From Heloderma charlesbogerti (Eukaryota > Chordata > Lepidosauria > Squamata > Helodermatidae), in NCBI GenBank assembly GCA_026122225.1, contig JANEZZ010000404.1, forward strand, positions 992,001-1,056,000: a stretch of 64,000 nucleotides of DNA, written 5' to 3'. This document shows positions 10,101 to 22,200 of the stretch, one piece after another. Every line of letters begins with the position of its first letter. Position 1 is the stretch's first letter. A program made the translations under genes and the position numbers. A model generated the notes under the pieces. That model saw nothing but the letters and a program-made list of their open reading frames with translations. It had not been told where the DNA came from and made no database searches.

Positions 10101-13100
10101 GGTTAAGTTTCATTTCTTCAGGTTTGAAGCAGTACTTTTAGTTTTGAGGGAGGAGGGTCTATAAAGAGAGCAAGAGAGTCAGTAAGAGGAGTCAGGGAGA
10201 CCAAAGCCTGAAGCAAGAAGAAGCAGCCTAGAGAAACCTAAGTGCAGCTAGGGTAAAGGACTTGCATTTTGCAGCTTTTCCTTTCTCTTAATGCCTTTTG
10301 TATCACTCAGCTCTATTCTGTAAATACCTTTAGTTGTAATTTGCTGGCTTTAATTTACCAGTAAACTGTTGTGGTTAAACCCCATGTCTAGAGTGTCAAT
10401 CACCCCATGCCTACTGCTTAAACCCTCCATGTTATTGGAAAGGGGAAGGTAAAAGAAGGAAGCTGGGACTCTTAAGGAGGCAAGAGATTCTTAAGGAGTT
10501 GCTCAGGGGGTCCAGGTCATAAGGAAAACCTTGACACAAGGTGAGCCATGACTCCTTCCAAAGAGACCCCAAGCAAGCATTTAGCTGCAGTGGAGTCTGC
10601 CATATGGGTCCCTCTCTTAACCACAGAAACTCTTGAGATGAATAGTGCAGGAGCCCTTTGTGGTGCTTGCAAGCTTTCCTTCCTGGAAAGACGAGGTGGT
10701 TGAAACTGAGGGCTGCAACTAGCTGAACTCCTGCTCAGACCTGCCCTCTTCTCCCCGTTTCATTCACCTCAACAAGGCAGGAGTTTCCAGCTTAATGGGA
10801 GATGTTTGATTGTTGCTAAGTGGTGGCAATTAAAGAACAGGAGGAAGTCAAGTGTGGAGTAATTGAACAATGTTCTCAAAAGCAATGAAAGCAGTCTTGG
10901 AACCCAGATCTTTCCTTTTTCTCCCCATAGAAAGCCAGAGCTTACCAACTAGGGTTAGGCGTCTGTTCCAAATCCCGCTGAGTAAATGTCCTTGCACAAG
11001 TTGCTCTTTCACACATTAATTCCCTGTCAAAATACAATGATAAATGGCTTGTCTTCCATTGCTGTTCAGTACACCAGGCAGAAATGTATATACTGAGCAC
11101 AAAATGGGTTAACCAGAGAAACTGGATTTAAATAGTCTGTGCATGTTGACTCACATGCCGGTCCACTGCATCCTGCTTTTGTCCCTTAGTTAGCAACATA
11201 GGAAGCCACCTTATACTGAGTCAGACTGTGGATCCATCTAGCCCAGTATTGTCAACACTGATTGGCAGCAGCTCTCCAGAGTTTCAGGCAGGATTCTTTC
11301 CTAACCTTAGCTGGAGATGCCAGGGATCGAACCTGGGACCTTCTGCATGCCAAGCGTGTGCTCCACTGAGCTACGGCCCCTCATAGTTGGCAACAGGGAC
11401 CAGAGAACACCCTTTAGGGTGATGGGTTTGACCCAGGGGGGCTCCAGTAGTTGACCCCTATCTGCAGGAAAGACATCTCACTTTTTAAAAATACAACATC
11501 CTAGGATTTGTGTTTTGCTTTTTTACACGTTTCTTTTCTTCTGGAAGTAATCTCTCTTCTCTTCAAGCCTCTTTGACTCTCAGCTTTGCTTTCTTATCAG
11601 AACTATCATAGTACTTAATACATTTTCACTTGCAGTACTGTAAAAATTACCTAGAGAGGAAGCCAGCAACTCTTAGGGTCTTTTCACAGATATCTGGGCT
11701 GGACAGCATCTCTACGTGGCTTCCTCTTGTAGAAGAGTGGCTTCCAGAAGTGATGATTTTGGTCTGTGACAGAGTCTCTGAAAATGGTAAGGCCAAACTT
11801 TTGGGTGGGTGAGCAGCTTGGTTCAGCTAAGGGTGGGCAGCAATGTGTCCAGTTTGGGGCAAGTCTGAGCCCAAGAGGTTGCCTGTTGATGTGTCACTTT
11901 CAGGGACAGATGGATTCTATGGGCTATTTCCCAGGACACATTTTGTCAATATCAGTGTTAGGGCCACTTTAGGGCCCTGATATCTTAGGGCCACTTTAGA
12001 TGGTAACTTTCCTGTAATCATATCTTACAGTTGCACATGGAGCATTTATTCAGGAATGACACTGGCACAGATTGTAAGATTTAAGGGGGTTGAGGGTATA
12101 TGCGTGTGTGGACACACAGTGTAAAGTGAGAAGCCATTCTTGGTGGTGTGCAGTGGTGAGCAGGAGCCAGATTACGCACAATTACTCTCCAACAGTGCAC
12201 TTTCACCATTTGTGATATTGTTCTGAATGCTGACCCTTTATGTACTTATTTAGAACACCTATATCCTGCCTTTCTTCCCTCATGGAACACAAGGTTGCAA
12301 TTGACATTATGCATGAGCTGCAGCTGTTTGACTGCTGAAAATCCCAGCTTCTGTTTTTAGGTTTCTAGTCCTTATGATTGCAGAAATTAGTTTTAAGCAT
12401 GATGATGCAATGCTTAAAGGGCTTCTGTCATGGTGGGTTTTTGTGGTGAGCAACTTGTACACATATAGCTGCCACCAAGACAAACCATGTGTTGGCACCA
12501 ATGTATCCCATCTGAGGAATTCTCTGTACTAGAGTTCTAACACAGATGCAAAAGGGGGTGTAGACCTTTCTGGAAAACCAAATTCTGTCTACTTGTTTTA
12601 GGCATCAGTCGCCAGAAAGCCCAAGAATGGTGCATCAAGCACAGTTTTGAATTGGTGGAACTCAGCCCGGAGGAGCTGCCTGATGAGGATGGTAAATCCC
12701 AGCCTCTTACCCCCACCCCCCCCCAGAACACAATGCCAGGCATTGGCTTCCATTGAGTTAACTTCATGGGTTGTCTCCTTTGGTTTCAAGCAGTTTCTCA
12801 CTTCTGAGCATGTTTCTTTTCTGATTTCCTCCAGGCTCTCATTGTTTTTTCCCCTCCTGCAGCTGTGCCTTCTATTGTAGAAAGCACAGGTGCCATCAGA
12901 ATGACCAGCAGGCTGCCTTCCGTGTCAGTCATGTCAGAGCTCCATGTTGCCCACCATTGCTTTAGGATGCCATATCCTCACCATCCTCTCTTTTCAGAGT
13001 TTTGGGTTTAAAAATTATTTATACTTTATTTGAGAGGACGGCAGGGGGCCAGAATTCAAGTGAGCCAGCTAAATTGTTCCAAGCCTTTCTTCAATAGCAC

Positions 13101-16100
13101 TCCCATTTCTGTAGCTTGTTTTGAGTCAGTGCTGGAGAAAATCCATCCCTATGATTTTCTTTGTTTATGGTCCTCATTCCATCCTCTTGGGGCCAAGCAA
13201 CATGTGACATTAGTCACCTGTTAGCCTTTGAGTGCATGGCTTCTCTTCCATGGGTGGTAGGGGGGCTTTCACACTCCACCCCCCCATTGTGGTCTGGATT
13301 GGGTCCCCATGCCTGCGAATTGTATTGGCTTCAATGGGAATTTCCCTACCATGCAAATAGCTGGCACAAAGGGCCCAGTCCAGATTGGGATTGTAGCTGG
13401 AGGCAAATTGTGAAAGCCCCACTATCCCCTCCGCACCACACACGCACATTGGGTCTCAATCTGGATCAGCGCCCATGCCCCCCCATTTGTGAAAGAAAAA
13501 TCCTGCACTTGGTTGCAAACCACACAACAACACGTTTTTTCGTCTTGTTTGCATCCTACTCTATCCCAAATGTTCAGGATGGATAACGCTAGTTTTGTAT
13601 TTAATTGGAAAATAAGAATGTGATATTATTCACTGCAGAAAAACAAGTTTTGTGCTGATCTCAGGAATTTGAATGAATAATCTGGATTGATGTTTATCTG
13701 CAGACTACCAGAACGAGTTTCCCAGAATTTACAGAGAGGCTTTAAAAAACAAACTGTTCTCAGAGAGGCCTCCCTGTATGTTTAAATTAATGCACACATA
13801 ACTTAGAGTAAAATCCAGACCTTGTATATCCTCCTTCCCAGGCTTCTGAACTCACATTAATCTGTTTCTGATGGAGCCTTTTTACAAAGTACATTGCCGC
13901 CCCCCCCCCTCCCCTGTTTAGATGACTTTCCAGAATCTACAGGAGTCAAGCGAATCATTCAAGCCTTGAATGCCAACGTCTGGTCAAACGTGGTGATGAA
14001 AAATGGTATGTTGTTTTTAGTCTGCTCCTAAGAATCAGTGTGACTTTTTGGTGTGTATGCAGAGCAATTTTAAGCATATTTACTCAGAAGTAAGCCCCAC
14101 TGTGTTCAGTGGGATTTACTTCCCAGTAAGTGAGGGAATGATATTAAAGGCAAAACTGAAGTACTTTGCCAAATAATGAGAAGACAGGATACCCTGGAGA
14201 AGATGCTGATGCTAGGGAAAGTGGAAGGCAAAAGGGAGAGGGGCCGACCAAGGGCAAGATAGATGGATGATATTTTGGAGGTGACGGACTCGACCTTGGG
14301 GGAGCTGGGGGTGGCGACGGCCGACAGGAAGCTCTGGCGTGGGCTGGTCCATGAAGTCACAACAAGTCGGAAGCAACTGAATGAATAAACAACAAAACAG
14401 TGTGCCAAGGATTGGCATCTTAAGTACCATAATATAACTTTCAGCTGTACATTGACTGGTCACCCAGTTTCTCTGCAAAGTAAGCACTTAGGCTAACAAT
14501 GTACTACAAGCCAGAGTTTCTTGGGAAATAGGCCGGCAATACTTCATACAGTCTCCTTGCTGTAAGAGGCAAATCCCAAGGGGACCCTTGCATTGTGCCC
14601 TGCCAATATCTTCCGATGCTTCCTGCGTTCTGTCACTGCTTTGGTGAGTCTCCTCTTTGTACTTGTCTGTGCCAGAATTGGCACTTGAGGCTTATGAGAA
14701 ATTAAAGCTCATTCAAGCAGAGCTCCAGCAGCCCAGCTACCAGCCTCAGGTCGGCTCTAGCCCCTAAAATTAGTATTGACGCTCCCTCTGGCGCTCTGCA
14801 CTTCGTGACCACATTGACCGCCTTGCATCCCATCACAGAGCATATCTCTAAAACAGGCTCTGAAATGACGTAGCTTGTGGGAAACACCTGGCTGGGCTGA
14901 TTCTCTGGCTGCTTGGAATGGACTGCCTCTTCATAGTGAAGAGAAGTAAAACGTGCCTGGATTGGTCAGATAACACGACCAGTTTAGCCACTTATGATGT
15001 GGGAGTTACGACTGATGCTAGCAGAAAGTAGCCTTGGTTCCTTTGACTGTCTTGTACTGTATTCCTTCCCTTCCTCCTTTTGTTTACCCTTGTGGTTCGA
15101 GGAGTGCGGGTGGAGATGGGCACAGACACTTTCTGTGTGTCTGGCAAACAAGCAGAATGCAGTTAAGGTGTAAATGCAACCATGGAAACTTGGTGTTTGA
15201 ATACTTTGTGCTTGTTAGTCCCATGACACCAGAATGCGATTTCAGAGGTTGCTAAGCTCATCTGTTTAGCTGGTGATACGTGGGAAATCAGCCATCTTGT
15301 GGCCTCAAGGTGGCAAATAAAAAACCCAGGAAGTCTAAAGAATACTTAACCCGCAGTCACAGATGTATCACACACCGGGGAGTCAAACATTGTCACCTGC
15401 TGGATTCTTTGGGGAGAGCGAGGAGGGAAATTCCCCACTCATCATATAGATGGTTGAGAGAACTCAAAGGCCTTCTGCACCCAATTTCAACCATTCCAAA
15501 GTGGCACCATTGCAGCAAACAGCAGAGGAAGTGAGCTCCCTTGTGGCTCAATGGGCTTGCTTGGGGAAACCTGCATCCTGCATCTTGCTAAGAATAAAAC
15601 ATTGTTCATCAAGGGAAGCCACAACATGACAGCCAGTGTGGCGTGGCGGTCAGACTGTTGGTCTGGGACTTGGGAGTTCTGGGTTCTAGTCCCTGCTGGG
15701 CCATAAAGCTTACTGGGTGACTTTGGGCCAGTCAGTGTCTCTCAGCCTAACCTACCTCACAAGATTGTTGAGAGGATAAAATGGAGAGGAGGAAGAGGAC
15801 TGGGTAAGCTGCTTTGGGTTCCTTGCAAAAGGGGAAAAGGTGGGATATAAATGTAATAATAAAATAAAAAATACATACTAATCTTGGGCAGCACATTTTG
15901 CTTTTCAGGTATAGGCAACTGGTGGCCCTCCAGGTGTTTTGACCTACAACTCCCATCAGCCCAAGTGAGCATAGTCAATGGTGAGGGATGATGGAACTTA
16001 TAGGTCAAAACATCTGGTGGCCTACAAGTTGCCCACCCCTGCTTTAAATTCTCTGGAAATTTTGGTCATTCTGTCCCAGAAGATGCAGAATAATAATTAT

Positions 16101-16225
16101 GAAGGGCTGCTTTAAATGTGAATTGTGATCAAAACCTCAGTATGCCCAAGTCTCATATCTTGAAGGAGAGGGAGAAAGAGAAGTGGAGGAAGGAAAGGGA
16201 GAAAGAGGAGGAATAACATTTATTT

Positions 16226-16279
<54 letters not shown>

Positions 16280-19200
16280 TTATCTGTCTAACCTCCAAGG
16301 AGCCCTATGTTCTCCCTCACTATTTTACCTTAAAACAGCAACCCTGTGAGGTAGGTTAGGTTGAGAATGACCGGCCCAGGGCCACCCAGTGAGCATGGCT
16401 GAGTGGGGGGTTTGAACCCAGCTCTTCCCAGTGCTAGTTCAACACTCTAGCCTCTCCAAATATGTTGGACTGCAATTCCTATCATCCCCAGCTATCATGG
16501 CTGATGTAGGCCTAAGACATCTGTGGGCACCAGGTTGTGGACGGCGGCTCTAACCATGGCAGCACCCTGGGCAGGTGGCCACTGAGCTGGCTGAGAAGGA
16601 GGCTGGGCCCTCTCCGGGTGCGGGTCTTGGCCTCCTCCAGGAATGGCTCTCCCCCTCCGCCACCTGCCCAAGCCTAATGGCCTTTACTGGGCATCTGGGG
16701 GAAATAATTCCGCCCCACCTGTGAATTCCATGTAGCGGCACAATCTATCTAAAGGTTCCCCCCTCCCCCCCACGCTTGGCTTCTACTTGTTCTCTTCTCA
16801 CGAGGTCGTTGGGCAATTTTACGGACCTGCTGCGCTCACGTTAGACTGACCGGCTGCCCCATGGCCGTCCTGAACCAGGGCAGGGCCGGGCACTGGCTGA
16901 TGGCCCACACCCCAGCCGACCATCCGGCACAAAGCCGCCGCCCCCGCTGTGCCAGGGCCACCCCACGCTGCTTGCTGTGCTGGGGTGGAGGGGTGTCTCT
17001 CCCTCCCTCTCGTGGGGCTGCAGGGCAGCTCTTCTGGCCCCTCCGGCCGCAGCTCAGCTGCCTCTCCTCCCCTCTTTCTGCCTTGGAGGCATTCGGCCCT
17101 GCTCTTTGGGGGCTGGGCTGGACTGGACTCCCCCCCCCCCAGCAAAGGGGGGTTCCTGCCGGCCAGCACATGCTAGCAAGCGAAGTGCGGCCCTGATTTC
17201 AGTGTTGCAGCCACGAGCCCTTCTAATTTAAAGCATCTCCCTCAGAGTGGGAGTGGCAGCGTACTCAGCCACTCGGGCCTCACCTTTTGGGTCACACAGC
17301 CGATGAGGGCACTGGAGCAGTGATGGAGGGGTGAGGGGCCCTCAATGGCTGTGTGGCCCTCAATGGCTGTGTGGCCCTCAATGGCTGTGTGGCCCTCACT
17401 GGCTGTGTGACCGGGAGGGGGCTGCCTGAGCTCCTTCAGAGAGAGAGGTTTGAAGTTAAAAGGGGCTGCGGGGGCAGGGGGGCTGGCAGGCAGTGTGTCT
17501 GGGAGCCGCCAGCGGCCCAAGGGCCTTGCCATCAAGACGAGTGGGTTAAGTGTTTTAACTGGGTTTTAATCCGGGAGGCTTGTGTGTATAAGCTATTGTT
17601 GCCTGCCCCAGGCCTTTAACACCGGGGGCAGGGGAGCGAGTGTAGCTGAAATAACTCTGCCTGATCAGGGGGACTCTTAGCCGGGCAGAGAGACCGGCGG
17701 AATGGGTGCCTTCTTTCCTGCAAAGTGGGGGCTTTGCCGTGTGTGCTGCAGCTCCATTTGGATAGACCTTCCCCTTCGTGGAAAGCCTTATGCAGGCGGC
17801 CTCCTGAGCCTGTTTCACTTGGCGTAAAGGGAACCAGAACGGCCTCACATGTCCGCCCGAGGACATCCTCGTGCCGCTTCAGGGGGCTCCTGTTTGATTT
17901 GTCTCTGCTTGGAGGCTGAGTTATGTGTTGCTGCCTCTCGCAGGTGGGAGGGAAGCCTCCTCCCGCTACGCTTTTGGCGGTGTCCGCATCCACAGCAGTG
18001 CACACCTCTGGAGCGTGCCTGCTGCCTAGCTTAGCAGGGGGCTGCTCTTGATGGACCGGCTTTCCTGTGCTAATGGCTAGAGCGACTCCTCAGGCTGCCT
18101 GCTCTTCCCTCTGCGGATGGCCCCTCCTGGCAGCCCCATCTCTGGCAGCCTCCTCAGAAACTCTGATTTTTCCAGCCCAGGAGGTCTTCAGTGCCCTGGT
18201 GATCTCCGTAGTCACGAGGGACCCCCCCCCCTTCCAAGGCAGCTCTGAAGCCAAGAGCCTAGTTACTGCCCAGACATCTCTCTCCTGGTCTGGTGGCTCC
18301 AGCCAAGCCGGAGCTGGGCCTCTTTCTAGCCCTTTTAATATCCCTTGTCCAGCCATGCCCCTCAGTCACATGATGCTTCTGTAGATCAGCTGACTATCTG
18401 TGGAGCCGCCGGATGACCCTGGAGCTCAGCTGCCCGGATTCCTGCATCAGCCCAACTCCCCCCACCCCCGCCACTAGCTTGGCTTCAGGAAGGCCCTCAG
18501 GTTAAACTAACAGCTCTTTCTTTTCAGATGTGAGTCGGGGCTTTGGCTTTCTTCCTGCCTTAGTGGGTGCTAATCGCAGCATTCGGTCAGAAGAGAATGA
18601 CGCTCCAGAAGTAAACAGTAACTTTTAATTCCTTTTTGTATATTTGTTTTTTCCTGCTGGTTCAGCTTCCTCATCTCTGGTGGCTCAGCCTTTGGCAAAC
18701 TCCTGCCTCCTTGATGGCAGCAGGCCTCGCTGGGCTTCCACTGTCGGTGTCCCTTGGCGGGCCAGCTGGCAAATCCTCCCTCTGACTTTTTTAACTTCAC
18801 CACACAGTATCCATAACTCTTCCTCAAGCTCTTCATCACAGCCATAAGGGCTGTAAACTTAACTTGTTCTTTACAGTGACTTAAAACAATCAGATTCCAG
18901 GGATTCTTTGTGCATTACCAGATTCCGCTCTTGGCCACAATTGCCCAACGTGTGGAACGTGCCCAGCCTTGCCTGGATTTGGGGGAGAATGTCCTTATGA
19001 ACGGGTTTGGGACATGTTGCCCTCACAGCCTGTGAAAGCCCTGGGGATGGCTCACCACAGCTCAACCTGGAGTTCTACACTTCCCTTTGTTGCTTACGTT
19101 GTTGTATCTCCTTCTGTTTTTCCATCTCTCCCAGCCCAACCCCTTGCCAGCCGAGACAGCGGAGTCTACTGTAGACCCAGGACAAGATGCAGCTGATGCA

Positions 19201-22200
19201 AATGGCTTGCAGGCTGACCCCACTGCTGGTGAGAGATGTCTGTCTTTAGTAGGAAATGGCGAGGGAGGCAGAACTTTTCCTTGGACCCATGAGGGCCCTG
19301 TTCCTCAGTAAGCATCCCGCAGACCACGTCCACCCACCCCGACTCTGTGCCAAGAAGGACCATCAGGCCCCTGAATGTATCTGAATTGTGGGTGTCCTTG
19401 GATCTGAGCCCCCTTGCTGCACAAAAGCATCTGATTTAGATCCACTTTTGTGCTTCTTGTAGATCCCATGCTGGATATGGACATTCAAGAGCTTGCTAGT
19501 CTCACTGCAGGAGAAGGAGATCTAGAGAACTTTGAGCGGCTGTTCTCCAAGTTGAAGGAAATGAAAGGTACTCTCTTGAACTGTTTTCCAGAACTGTTTT
19601 CTAACAGCCTGGTTTTATTCCAAGCCTGTTTGTCATCGTCCCCCTGCCCCCGAGATGACATTGAGAGAGCAGCAGTTTGTCTTCTTTGCTGCTTCAGAAG
19701 GGAGGGTGTCTCTCCTTCCCCGACACCTGGTGCACTGCCTCAGCAATGTGCCAGGCAGGAGGAATTCCAGGAAATGTAGTTATTCCCAATGCTACTCACA
19801 TATAAGTGACATGGAGAAAAATGCATTGCCTGGTACTCTTTATGTCCTGGTATGCTGCCATAGCAAAATCCCAGGCATGTGGGAGGGAGAAGCCTGCCCC
19901 CTCCCCTTGTTTCCCCTGCCCTCACAGCAGCAAGCAAAGGTGAGAGGGTGAAGAGGGAGCAGGGATGGAGGATAAAGCCATCTTCTGCTTGCATTAAAAG
20001 CTGAGCCAGGGAAGGACTTTTGAGCCTATAATTCTATCCTTCCTTTTGCGTCGAACATTACAAGCCACCCAGATTCTTTCTTCTGAGACAAGAAATACAA
20101 ATTTTGGATTCATCAGTGGTTTCAACCTGTATTGAGCCATATGGATTTGATGTAAAACAGCTGTAGTACTAACTGGAACCAATGACTAGACCAGGTGTGG
20201 AAGGCCTAAGAAACATGACTAGAAGACAATGTGGTCCCATTCAGCCTCTGAGTGTTTCTTGCACACAAGTATTTAGACCAGGCATGGCCAAACTCTGGCT
20301 TGGAAGCAGCATGCACCTCTCTGACAGTTTGCTTGCATCTCCATGAGCCAGCAAAGGTATCCACACATTTTCTGGCTCCCAGCATCCTCCCTGAGATGCC
20401 AAAGAACCAGACAGGCTCTTTCCTCTGCACCTGCTTGGGCTGCGGGTGCCTCTGAGGGCAAAGGGGATGCTTCTGGACTGCCTGAGGGAGCGGGAGGAGG
20501 CGGTTGCTTGAAGCAGGGAGTGTGGGAGGAGCTGGAAGCAGCTGCCTAAAGAGGTGTGGAAAGGAGAAAGATGCTTGAAAAGGTGAACTATGTGGAGAGG
20601 AGAGAGAGCAGACATGAACATGCAGAAAACTGGGGCAGAGAGAGAGAGAGAAGAGGTGGCTACTAAGGCTTGGAGAAGCGCAAGAGGTCACTGTTGCCCC
20701 CTTTTTGGTGACTTTGCAAGGAGTTCGGCCCAGGCCATGAGACCCTCCATCCACTTCTCTTCCACCCGCACTGTGTAGGCCTCACCTGAGAAAAATACAC
20801 AGGGAGAATGAGAGAGAATGTGAGCCTATTTCCTGCCCTAGAACTTTCAGAACATTGTTTTTGATTTCTCCCCCACATGAAAACATCTGCAGGTTAAAAA
20901 ACAACAGTAGGGTGTGTGTGTGTGGGGGGGGGTCTAATCCAGCCTGCTCCATGCTATAATGCTTTTCTACTTGCGCATGGTTTTCACACAGGTGAGCCAT
21001 CAAAAACACGATTACCACTTGCGGTCAGCAAAGGCACAGCCTTTTCTACCACTTCTGCACGCTACCACCCCATTCTGCCACTTGTGTCATGCAGGCCTGG
21101 CCTGCATGTGTAGACCACGTGTAGACTGAGGGCACGAGGAAGAGAGAAACCAGCTGAGCCATCAGACCCATTGAGAAAGCTCTATTTGAGCCTTGTTTTC
21201 TCCAGGTCTGCAAGCTTGGCCTCAAGGGAAGGAACTTTCGCTGCTGGCAAGTGGCAAACAGCTAGGCTGATAAAGCAGCCACACGCTGCGCATCTCTGGA
21301 AGGCTGTGCTGCAAGCCAACGCATGGAAAAGGCGAGTGCGCGCGCTTCTCCCCAGCTGCTCTACTAAGGTGCAGTTCTCTAAGCCCAATGGGATTGGATG
21401 CGCATTTGGTGTATAACATTTCCGTACCAGTTGCGGGAGCCGTTTCCAGTAGGGCTCTGGTTCTTGAACAATGACATCTATGATGGCTGCAGCACTCAGT
21501 TTCTATGTTATGTTTTTGCTTCTTTTTGTGTACCTTTCTCTGGCTTTGGCCTCTTCCCCATATCTGTCTAACTAGAGAAATGGCCGTCTGCTCTAGCTAG
21601 GCACCTTTGGCAAATTCGGAAGGTAACTTTTCTTTCCCTTTCATCCTTGCAGAAAAGGCAGCAACACTGCCTCATGAACAGAGAAAACTGCATGCAGAAA
21701 AGGTGAGGGTCCATCCAGAAAGGCTGGAAATCCCTTAAGTGTCATTCCTATCCAACCTTTCTATTCGAAGTAGCGATTTCACTGCACTCTGGGGTGGGGC
21801 AGGGAGGCTAAATCACCAACCATTTTAAGAAATTATCTCTGGTCCAAAAGTAGTTAATTAGCATATTCCCAACTAAAGTCAAGTGGCTCTCCCCATTAGC
21901 AAAACCAGGATGGCTTGTGCAAGGCAAGAGAACTTGTTCAACCTTATGCAGGTTACAGAATTTGGTTTAAGTATGGAGTCCAAGCAGCGGTATCCTTGTT
22001 ATGTCTAAAGACCTAATGTGGCATAAACGTGTCTGGCAGGGGTGGGGTTGGTAGATCATGTTTTGTATCTGCTGCAGGTGTGGTGTCAAGATCTCCAGGG
22101 CTTTAGCTTGTCTTCTTAACTCTTGATTTATAGGTTGCCAAAGCGTTCTGGATGGCCATTGGAGGAGACAGAGATGAGATCGAAGGGCTGTCTTCTGACG

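Noticed and set aside
11310..11385. A tRNA-Ala gene on the - strand
   Set aside because: The sequence resembles tRNA-Ala but is continuous with a SINE body, its anticodon-loop bases differ from tRNA-Ala(TGC), and related copies recur at 43290, 53455 and 60297. It is a SINE head, not a tRNA gene.
16229..16276. CRISPR-like or satellite array
   Set aside because: A simple CA microsatellite at a SINE tail, with no spacers.
17242..17619. Repetitive ORFs on both strands as a tandem-repeat protein
   Set aside because: They come from four copies of an 18-bp minisatellite inside an intron; no splice-consistent or conserved coding evidence.
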